Assembly: GCA_963742035.1 (NCBI GenBank)
Contig: CAVUKH010000007.1
Span: 558,001 to 622,000 of the forward strand
From: Bog-473 sp963742035
GTDB taxonomy: Bacteria > Actinomycetota > Acidimicrobiia > Acidimicrobiales > RAAP-2
Direction: 5' to 3'
Length of the DNA: 64,000 bases
Shown here: positions 8,261-14,638 of the stretch, in pieces
How the letters are laid out: each line of letters begins with the position of its first letter
How positions within the stretch are numbered: the stretch's first letter is position 1
Program-made: the position numbers and the translations under genes
The notes under the pieces: model-generated
What the model saw: the letters and a program-made list of their open reading frames with translations, nothing else
What the model was told of the DNA's origin: nothing
The model's database searches: none

Positions 8261-10231
8261 CTAAAGGCGGAGTTGCGCGACGTAGAACGCCAATTCAGCC
8301 TCCAGGCAGGCCGTCAAGGTGTCCGCCCGCCGGAATCCATGTCCTTCCCCCTCGAAGAATTCCAGGTCGCAGCGGGTCCCTGCGGCATGGAGGGCGGCCC
8401 GCATGCCCTCAGCCTGCGCGGGTGGCACCACAGCGTCCTCGGTCCCCTGGAGCAGGAGCACCGAGCCGCCCATGGCGTCGGCGCGGTGGACGGGCGAGCG
8501 CTCCTCATAGCGCGGGCGCGCCTCGGGCAACGGCCCGATCAGCCGGTCGTTGTAGTGGGCCTCGAAATCGTGCGTGGTGGCGACGAGGCCCAGCAGGTCC
8601 GTGACGCCGTACCACGAGACGCAGGCGGCGAAGCCCTCTCCGGCGGCCAGCGCGTTGAGGGCCGTCATCCCTCCCGCGCTGCCGCCCCGGACGGCCATCC
8701 GCTGCGGGTCGATCTCGGCCCGGTCCGCCAGGTACCGCGCCGCGTCGAGGCAGTCCTCGGAGTCGGCGATGCCCCACCGACCCCACAAGGCGCACCGATA
8801 GTCCCGCCCGTAGCCCGAGCTTCCCGCGTAGTCGACGCACGCCACGGCAAAGCCGCGGGTCGTGAAGAACTGCAGCGTGAGGTCGAGTCCGGCCTGGCAG
8901 GACGACGTCGGTCCCCCGTGGCACCACGTCACCAGCGGGGGCGCGCTCCCCTCCGGCCCGCGCGTCTCGCGCAGGGTGGGACGGAACAGCGTGCCGTGCA
9001 CCGCACGGCCCGACCTGCCGGTCAGGGTGAAGGGCTCCCCCACCGCGACGTCCCCGTGGCCGAGGACCACCCCGGCTTGGGGACCCACGGGGCGAGCGCC
9101 CGCGTCGGGACTCCACGCCCAGACGGTGGATGGCGTGTCGGGCGTGCTGCCGATCAGGGCAACGCCATTGCCGTGCGCGCACAACGCTGCGATGGAGACG
9201 CACGGTTGCGCGAGCGCCGGCGACCCGGCCTGAACCAGGGGCGGCAACGTCACAAGCGCGTCGCGTCCTGCGCCCGTCATCCGTGCGACCAGCGTCCCGT
9301 CGGGCAACTCGGCCATGGTTCGTTGGCCGAGCACCCAGTCCGGCCCGTGAAACTCGGCTTCGATCGCCGTCAGGGGAACGGGCTCCTCCGTCGCGCCGAC
9401 GCGTCCCGAATGGACGTAGGGCTGCCACCACCCCTCCCGGTCCGAGACGAACCGCAAGGACCCGTCGTGGCACCAGTCCGGTTGGCCGACCGATTCCCCC
9501 CTCCCCCCGGCGACGCGCTCTGCGGGACCCGTGGCCCGCAGGACGTCGTGGTCGTGCGCAGTGCAGGCAACCCGGCCGAGGGGCAGGACCAGGACGGTCG
9601 AGGCGTCCCACGGCATGTCCGGATGATCCCAGGCGACCACGGCCAGCCGGTCCCCGGCCGGATGGACTCGGGGGGACCCGAAGAAGTCGTGCCCGTCGAG
9701 CACGACGGTCTCGCAGGGTGAGCCGGTCAGTGTCGAGAGGGCGACCACGCACCGCACCGGCCTCGCCGATCCCTCGCGATGGATCTCCCGCACCGCCAGC
9801 ACCCACCGGCCGTCCGCGGTGGCGCTCAACCCACCGTGATTGTGGACTTCGCCCGCCGGAGGTGGCCCACTCAACGCCACCGGCGCGACCGCAGCGGGCG
9901 CAGCCCCCGCTCCGTCACAGAACCAGACCCGTTGGTCCGACTGGTCGACGTAGGCGAAGGCGCCGGACCTTCGCCCCGGAACGAGGCTCAGCGCGCCGCC
10001 GCCGTACTCGTTGACCCGGCTCCGAATGCTCACCGTACCCGGCGAGTGGTCGGCCCAGCCGTCCGCATCGGCCCGCACCACCAACGTCCGGCCCGCCTCA
10101 GCCGGGCGGGACTCCAACCAATAGACCGCCTCGCCGTCCGAGCAGACTTCCGACAGCGACACCTTGGCGCGCGCGACGTCGCCAGGCGCGAGCGGCGAAG
10201 CCCATCGCCCATACGCTGCAGTCGTGGTCAC
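8261..10231 (-). CDS. S9-family (prolyl oligopeptidase-type) serine peptidase
   Basis: Cytoplasmic serine peptidase of 656 residues: an N-terminal beta-propeller-like region (1 to about 390) followed by an alpha/beta-hydrolase domain. The catalytic triad is visible as Ser in RGGSAGG, Asp in QGTEDAVV and His in GEGHGF; the oxyanion-hole segment is WCHGGP. No signal peptide is present. GTG 10231 is supported by TACGTT exactly six bases upstream. The gene diverges from the YhdH-type reductase gene across 67 bp. Architecture matches dipeptidyl/acylaminoacyl peptidases of the S9C group; substrate preference cannot be read from sequence. Confidence 0.88.
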   Translation of the reverse strand: MTTTAAYGRWASPLAPGDVARAKVSLSEVCSDGEAVYWLESRPAEAGRTLVVRADADGWADHSPGTVSIRSRVNEYGGGALSLVPGRRSGAFAYVDQSDQRVWFCDGAGAAPAAVAPVALSGPPPAGEVHNHGGLSATADGRWVLAVREIHREGSARPVRCVVALSTLTGSPCETVVLDGHDFFGSPRVHPAGDRLAVVAWDHPDMPWDASTVLVLPLGRVACTAHDHDVLRATGPAERVAGGRGESVGQPDWCHDGSLRFVSDREGWWQPYVHSGRVGATEEPVPLTAIEAEFHGPDWVLGQRTMAELPDGTLVARMTGAGRDALVTLPPLVQAGSPALAQPCVSIAALCAHGNGVALIGSTPDTPSTVWAWSPDAGARPVGPQAGVVLGHGDVAVGEPFTLTGRSGRAVHGTLFRPTLRETRGPEGSAPPLVTWCHGGPTSSCQAGLDLTLQFFTTRGFAVACVDYAGSSGYGRDYRCALWGRWGIADSEDCLDAARYLADRAEIDPQRMAVRGGSAGGMTALNALAAGEGFAACVSWYGVTDLLGLVATTHDFEAHYNDRLIGPLPEARPRYEERSPVHRADAMGGSVLLLQGTEDAVVPPAQAEGMRAALHAAGTRCDLEFFEGEGHGFRRADTLTACLEAELAFYVAQLRL

Positions 10232-10237
10232 GGTCCG

Positions 10238-10292
10238 AACGTACCCGTTGCAGCCCGTCCCTCCAGAACGCGTCGGTAGCGCGCTCTACAGT
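10238..10292. promoter_or_regulatory. Divergent leaderless promoters of the S9 peptidase and reductase genes
   Basis: TACGTT (minus strand, 10238-10243) is six bases before the peptidase GTG at 10231, and TACAGT (plus strand, 10287-10292) is six bases before the reductase GTG at 10299. The spacing matches several other first genes in the window. Confidence 0.55.
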
Positions 10293-10298
10293 GAACCC

Positions 10299-11291
10299 GT
10301 GCATTTCCCGGCCTACCTGCTCTCCAAGGCGGGGGCGGTCATCCGGCCCGCCGTGGTCGAGTTGGCCGACTCCGACCTCCCGGAGGGCGAGGTCCTCGTC
10401 CGGGTCGAATGGTCCGCCATCAACTTCAAGGACGCCATGGTCACCCGGCCGGGAAACCGCGTGGCCCGGGTCTTCCCGCTCGTCCCCGGCGTCGAGCTGA
10501 CCGGCAGCGTCGAGGAGAGCACGACACCCGACTTCACGCCGGGACAGCGCGTCCTGGTGCAGGGCTACGAGCTCGGCGTGGACCGTCACGGAGGGTTTGC
10601 CGCCTATGCGCGCGTGCCGGCCGACTGGGTGGTGCCGCTCCCCGACGGCCTGACCTGTCGCACCGCGGCAATCATCGGGTTGGCCGGGTGCACTGCCTTG
10701 TTGTCGCTCCGTCGTCTCGTCCATCACGGGACGACGCCCGACGACGGGCCCATTCTCGTCACGGGCGCGTCCGGTGGCGTCGGCAGCGCCGCCGTCGCAC
10801 TGCTGGCCCATGCGGGGTTCGAGGTCGTGGCCTCATCGGGCAAGTCGGCGGAGCACGACTATCTCAAGGAGCTCGGGGCCTCCCGCGTCGTCGGCCGCGA
10901 GTTCACCGAGGACGACGGTCGCACCTTGGGGCCCCAGCTCTGGGCGGGAGTCGTCGACTGTGTCGGTGGAAGGGCACTGGCCGAAGCGCTGCGTACCGTT
11001 CGTTACGGGGGAGCGGTCGCGGCGAGCGGTCTGACGGGGGGCAACGATCTCGCCACGACCGTCTATCCCTTCATCGTGCGTGGTGTCGCGCTGTTGGGCA
11101 TCGACACCGTGGCGACGCCTATCGAGGAGCGACGAGCACTCTGGAACGACATGGTCGACGCGTTCCCACTGCAGCACTGTGAAGAGATGGTGAACGAGGA
11201 GATCGGCCTCAACGGCCTCACGGCCGCGCTCGACCGGGTGCTCGATGCCGCGGTACGAGGACGCATCTTGGTCAACCCCGCCGCCTCCTGA
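10299..11291 (+). CDS. YhdH/AcuI-type NADPH-dependent quinone/acrylyl-CoA reductase
   Basis: Zinc-independent medium-chain reductase of 330 residues. The N-terminal GroES-like part has NFKDAM (as in YhdH), and the Rossmann part has the nucleotide motif TGASGGVGS near residue 152. No catalytic-zinc Cys/His set is present. Members of the YhdH/AcuI group reduce acrylyl-CoA to propionyl-CoA, so 3-carbon acid detoxification is a reasonable role, not proven. The start GTG 10299 is preferred to ATG 10164 because the latter would overlap the divergent peptidase gene and because TACAGT is six bases before the GTG. The stop lies within a small hairpin shared with the convergent DUF4232 gene. Confidence 0.87.
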   Translation: MHFPAYLLSKAGAVIRPAVVELADSDLPEGEVLVRVEWSAINFKDAMVTRPGNRVARVFPLVPGVELTGSVEESTTPDFTPGQRVLVQGYELGVDRHGGFAAYARVPADWVVPLPDGLTCRTAAIIGLAGCTALLSLRRLVHHGTTPDDGPILVTGASGGVGSAAVALLAHAGFEVVASSGKSAEHDYLKELGASRVVGREFTEDDGRTLGPQLWAGVVDCVGGRALAEALRTVRYGGAVAASGLTGGNDLATTVYPFIVRGVALLGIDTVATPIEERRALWNDMVDAFPLQHCEEMVNEEIGLNGLTAALDRVLDAAVRGRILVNPAAS

Positions 11292-11300
11292 AGGTCAGGA
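11286..11300. terminator. Small hairpin between convergent genes
   Basis: TCCTGA-AGG-TCAGGA forms a six-pair stem whose arms contain the stop codons of both convergent genes. There is no T-tract, so terminator function is doubtful. Confidence 0.3.
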
Positions 11301-11909
11301 GCCGGCGTAGACCGGTGAGACCTTGATGGTCCCGTTGCCGCACGGTCCGATGGCCAACTGGAAGCTCGGTGAGGCCGTCGTCGACCCCGGCATGGTGACA
11401 GTGGCAGCCTCGGAGGTGGGACAGCTCGTTTCGGAGCCAACCGGCACGTCCGAGTACTGGTAGGCGAATTGCGCGCTGGAAGAAGGCGCCAGCGAGAACA
11501 ACGATGGTGGAGCGTTCGCCGCGCTCGAGATCGTCACCGACAGCCCGTTCACCATCGTGACGGTGAGTGGGGCGCCGCTCCCGGAGAAGAGTGCGACCGA
11601 CGGGTAGCCGTTGACGGTGCACGGCGCGGTTCCCGTGTTGGTGACGGTGACGGTTCCGGTGATCGTCCCCGCCGCACCTTGGCCCTGCCCGGGCGACGCC
11701 GTGACGTGGGCACAGGGGGACGAGGTCGCCACTGCCATTGTCGTGGTCGTCGTCGAGGCAGCGGTTGTCGTGGTGGTGGACGACGAGGTCGTGGTGGCGG
11801 CGCGCGTCGTGGTCGTGACGTGCTTCGGCGTGCTCGGACTGCTGCTGCACGCGGCCAGTGTCACGGCGGTGCCCGCGACAAGCGCGAGCACCCAGCGCCG
11901 CTGCGTCAC
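11295..11909 (-). CDS. DUF4232-like secreted lipoprotein
   Basis: Predicted lipoprotein of 204 residues: signal sequence with lipobox LAAC (Cys21), then a Thr/Ser-rich linker of about 40 residues typical of surface proteins, then a domain with two conserved cysteine pairs and the phrase NTGTAPCTVNGYPSV that resembles DUF4232. Function is unknown for the family; it is common in Actinomycetota envelopes. The GTG at 11909 overlaps the DUF151 stop as GTGA, so this is the last gene of the gcvH-garA-ftsR-DUF151 operon, an addition relative to mycobacteria. Confidence 0.82.
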   Translation of the reverse strand: MTQRRWVLALVAGTAVTLAACSSSPSTPKHVTTTTRAATTTSSSTTTTTAASTTTTTMAVATSSPCAHVTASPGQGQGAAGTITGTVTVTNTGTAPCTVNGYPSVALFSGSGAPLTVTMVNGLSVTISSAANAPPSLFSLAPSSSAQFAYQYSDVPVGSETSCPTSEAATVTMPGSTTASPSFQLAIGPCGNGTIKVSPVYAGS

Positions 11910-12406
11910 GCCTCGAAATCCTCGGGGCGCACCGAGTCGAGGAACTGCCGGAACTGGCCCACCAATTCGTCGGGCGTGTCGTCCTCCTCTTCCTCGGCGT
12001 CGATCGCCAGAATGATCCCCTCGGACTCCATCAGCTCGTCGGACACGAACAGGGGCGACTCGGTGCGCACGGCCACCGCCACGGCATCGGACGGACGGCT
12101 CGAGACGATGGTCCGCTCGTCCCCGCGCACGAGGTGCATTTCGGCATAGTACGTGGACGCACGCAACTCGGTGATGATGACTCGTTCGACGCTGATGTCG
12201 AGGGCACCGAGCATGTCCTTCATCAAGTCGTGGGTCAGAGGTCTCGGCATGGTCACGCCCTGGAGGGCGTAGGCGATGGCCGTTGCCTCCGGGCTCCCGA
12301 TGAAGATCGGCAGCGTGCGTCCTTCACCCTCGGTCTCCTGGAGCAGGAGCACCGGTGTGTTCGATTGCAGGTCCACCCTGACGGCACGAAGAAGCACACG
12401 GACCAT
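11906..12406 (-). CDS. DUF151 bifunctional nuclease-family protein (Rv1829-like)
   Basis: Cytoplasmic protein of 166 residues. It has the DUF151 core: VLLLQETEGEGRTLPIFIGSPEA, ATAIAYALQG, RPLTHDLM, and SRPSDAVAVAVR. The C-terminus is very acidic (AEEEEDD) and could be regulatory. Homologues are called bifunctional (DNase/RNase) nucleases after a plant protein, but bacterial function is not settled. It lies 34 bp downstream of the FtsR-like gene, matching Rv1828-Rv1829. TACATT stands exactly six bases before the ATG at 12406, so besides operon read-through it may have a leaderless transcript of its own. Confidence 0.9.
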   Translation of the reverse strand: MVRVLLRAVRVDLQSNTPVLLLQETEGEGRTLPIFIGSPEATAIAYALQGVTMPRPLTHDLMKDMLGALDISVERVIITELRASTYYAEMHLVRGDERTIVSSRPSDAVAVAVRTESPLFVSDELMESEGIILAIDAEEEEDDTPDELVGQFRQFLDSVRPEDFEA

Positions 12407-12412
12407 GACTGA

Positions 12413-12418
12413 AATGTA
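12413..12418 (-). promoter_or_regulatory. Internal leaderless promoter candidate for the DUF151 gene
   Basis: TACATT, six bases before ATG 12406, lies in the 33-bp gap after the MerR gene. The same spacing is seen at other first genes. Confidence 0.5.
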
Positions 12419-12439
12419 GCGCCCGATCCCGGGCCTGCG

Positions 12440-13678
12440 TCACCCCCCCAGGTGGCGCCGGAGAGCCTGGCGGAGGAGGGTGGCCCGCATCGATTGTCCC
12501 AGCGCAGCCAGCTGATCGGCCCCATCGACGGCTCGCTGCCGGGATTCGGGGTTCCGCTGGCGTAAAAGAGGGATCACGACCTGCTCAATGAGGCCCAGCT
12601 CGCGGTCGGCGGCGTTTCGGTAGAGGCGCAGGTGGCGCGGCTCAATCCCGAAGGCCCGGAACGCTGCCGTCAGGTTGGCCACGGTGAGGGCATCCTCGTC
12701 GTAGGTCTCGATACCCGCCACCGTCACGCACTCCACGAGGCCGAACCCCTTGAGTCCGGCCAGCTCTTCGAGCGAGAGACCACTGGCCGCACACAGCTCG
12801 TCGGCTGACAGGCTCGCACCGGTCACCATGGCGGAGACGTCAACGGGCGCGATCCCCGCGGTGCCTTCGCTCGACTTCACATCGCCCTTGCGCGTGCGTG
12901 CGTTGCTCTGCGGCGGCACGTCGCGAGGGTTCACCGGCGGGTCCGCCTGGCGCGGCAACGCCGTCCCGTTGGCGCGCCCCGTGGCGGTCGGTGTCGCGGC
13001 GGTCGGCGTCGCGGCGGTCGGCGTCGCGGCGTTCGGTGTCGCGGCGGTCGGCGTCGCGGCGGTCGGCGTCGCGGCGGTCGGCGTCGACGTTTTCCGACCA
13101 GCACTCTGGGACGTGGCGGCATCGCCGGCCCGATCGGCGGCGGCACGTCGCGGCGCGGTCAACACGCCTTCACGTTGCGCCACAGGTTCGGCCGCGACAC
13201 TCGATCCGACATCGGCCTCGGCGACCACCTGCAGTCCAGGGCCTGCCTGCTTCTCCTCGGGAAGTCGAGCAGCGCGGCGCGACGCGTCAGCGAGAATACG
13301 CGCCATCGCCTCCTCGTCGGCCTTGGTCGGCTGGTCGTGCGCGTGACCCGACGTCACTCCGGCGACCGCGACCGCGTGCGCGGGTTCGGCCTCCTTGCCG
13401 TTGGGGCGCTCCTCCCCGAGGTCCTCACCGAGGTCCCCGTCAGCCAGACGGTCGCGGATGACCTTGAGCGGAAGGAAGTGCTCGCGCTGCTGGCGCAGGA
13501 CCCAGCGCAGCCGCTCCACGTCGTGGTCGAAGAATTTGCGGTACCCCGAGGGCGAACGCTCTGGGTTGACCAGGCCCTGGCTCTCCAGGAAACGGATCTT
13601 CGAGATGGTGACGTCGGGGAATTCCTCCCGCAAGAGGGTCAGGACGTCGCCGATGGAGAGGTAGGTGCGGCTGCTCAC
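12440..13678 (-). CDS. ftsR: MerR-family regulator, FtsR (Rv1828)-like, with repeat-expanded linker
   Basis: DNA-binding protein of 412 residues, far longer than the roughly 250 of FtsR/Rv1828. The N-terminal winged helix (about 1-80) has SIGDVLTLLREEFPDVTISK and FLESQGLVNPERSPSGYRKF. The C-terminal third has the FtsR-type effector-like domain (DELCAASGLSLEELAGLKGFG, then GIETYDEDALTVANL). Between them is a Pro/Ala/Thr-rich low-complexity linker containing TAATP repeats encoded by a 15-bp DNA repeat (12987-13085). In Corynebacterium the orthologue activates ftsZ; a cell-division role is inferred. GTG 13678 overlaps the FHA gene stop as GTGA. Confidence 0.88.
   Translation of the reverse strand: MSSRTYLSIGDVLTLLREEFPDVTISKIRFLESQGLVNPERSPSGYRKFFDHDVERLRWVLRQQREHFLPLKVIRDRLADGDLGEDLGEERPNGKEAEPAHAVAVAGVTSGHAHDQPTKADEEAMARILADASRRAARLPEEKQAGPGLQVVAEADVGSSVAAEPVAQREGVLTAPRRAAADRAGDAATSQSAGRKTSTPTAATPTAATPTAATPNAATPTAATPTAATPTATGRANGTALPRQADPPVNPRDVPPQSNARTRKGDVKSSEGTAGIAPVDVSAMVTGASLSADELCAASGLSLEELAGLKGFGLVECVTVAGIETYDEDALTVANLTAAFRAFGIEPRHLRLYRNAADRELGLIEQVVIPLLRQRNPESRQRAVDGADQLAALGQSMRATLLRQALRRHLGG
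12987..13085. repeat. In-frame 15-bp tandem repeat in ftsR linker
   Basis: About six and a half copies of a 15-bp unit of the type GTCGGCGTCGCGGCG, with single-base variants (GGTGTC, GTTCGG), encode a TAATP-like pentapeptide on the minus strand. Because the unit is a multiple of three, copy-number change would keep the frame. Confidence 0.9.
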
Positions 13679-14169
13679 TCGTTGCCAGCCACCAGGTAGA
13701 CGAGCTTGAACTTGCCGATCTGTACCTCGTCGCCCGGGGCGAGCGGGACCTCGTCGATACGCTCACGGTTCACGTACGTCCCGTTCAACGACCCCACGTC
13801 CCTTACCGTGTACCCCGCAACGGCGGGGGTGATCTCCACGTGACGCCGCGACACCGTGATGTCGTCCAAGAAGATGTCGCTCTCCGGATGGCGCCCGGCC
13901 TTCACGACGTGCTCGCCGAGGAGATAGCGCGCGCCGATGTTGGGGCCGCGGGTGACGACAAGGACGCCGGCGCCATGCGGCACCTCGACCGAGGTGACAT
14001 CCGGGTAGTCGTCCGTCGTCTCCCCTTCGTCGGTCGGGTGGAGTGTGATGGTGGCGTCATCGCCGTCGGCGAGCAGCGCGTGACCGCACGAGGAGCAGAA
14101 GTTGACGCCCTCGGGATTCCGGTGCCCGCAGTTGTGACAGAACACGCCGTCCACGGTACCCCACCCCAC
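13675..14169 (-). CDS. garA: FHA-domain protein, GarA-like, with zinc ribbon
   Basis: Phosphothreonine-binding regulator of 164 residues. The C-terminal FHA domain is nearly GarA-like: GRHPESDIFLDDITVSRRH, DVGSLNGTYVNRE and GDEVQIGKFKLVYL. In mycobacteria and corynebacteria GarA/OdhI controls 2-oxoglutarate metabolism. Unlike GarA, the protein starts with a zinc ribbon (CHNCG and CSSCG, residues about 11-31), and the GarA phosphorylation motif ETTSVF is not intact; only ETTDDYPDVTSV is found at the corresponding place. GTG 14169 has AGGAG nine bases upstream. It follows gcvH by 41 bp and overlaps ftsR by four bases. Confidence 0.9.
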   Translation of the reverse strand: MGWGTVDGVFCHNCGHRNPEGVNFCSSCGHALLADGDDATITLHPTDEGETTDDYPDVTSVEVPHGAGVLVVTRGPNIGARYLLGEHVVKAGRHPESDIFLDDITVSRRHVEITPAVAGYTVRDVGSLNGTYVNRERIDEVPLAPGDEVQIGKFKLVYLVAGNE

Positions 14170-14210
14170 GAGTGACTTCTCCTGCCCCCATCACACCCCC
14201 GAAGTCCAGG

Positions 14211-14591
14211 TCAGTCCGCAGTCAGGTCACCGTAGGCGACCGCGTCGAGGAGACTGCCCGGATCGGCATCCGTCGCGAGCTCCAGTTCGCAGAGCCAGCC
14301 TTCGCCGTAGGGATCCTGGTTGATCCTCTCGGGCCCCTGCGTCAGCGAGTCGTTGACCGCCGTCACCGTGCCCGCCAGCGGCGCATAGAGCTCGGACACC
14401 GACTTGGTCGACTCGACCTCGCCGAGCTGTCCCCCGGCCTCGACTTCGGTCCCGACGGTCGGCAACTCGACGAAGACGATGTCTCCCAACGCGTCCTGGG
14501 CGTAGTCCGTGATGCCCACGCGGACCTTCGTCCCCTCGACGCGGACCCATTCGTGCTCCGCCGAATATCGAAGGTCCCCGGGGATGTTCAT
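14211..14591 (-). CDS. gcvH: Glycine cleavage system H protein
   Basis: Lipoyl carrier of the glycine cleavage complex, 126 residues. The lipoyl-attachment segment GEVESTKSVSELYAP places the lipoyl lysine at Lys63, and HEWVRVEG near residue 13 and the C-terminal GEGWLCEL are family features. ATG 14591 is chosen because the upstream extension is low quality and TATGGT lies eight bases before it, suggesting a nearly leaderless transcript. It heads the operon gcvH-garA-ftsR-DUF151-DUF4232, the same order as Rv1826-Rv1829. The P, T and L proteins are not in the window. Confidence 0.95.
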   Translation of the reverse strand: MNIPGDLRYSAEHEWVRVEGTKVRVGITDYAQDALGDIVFVELPTVGTEVEAGGQLGEVESTKSVSELYAPLAGTVTAVNDSLTQGPERINQDPYGEGWLCELELATDADPGSLLDAVAYGDLTAD

Positions 14592-14638
14592 GAGGGGCGA
14601 CCATACCGGACCACAACCGGTGGCCGCAGCCCTGAAGG

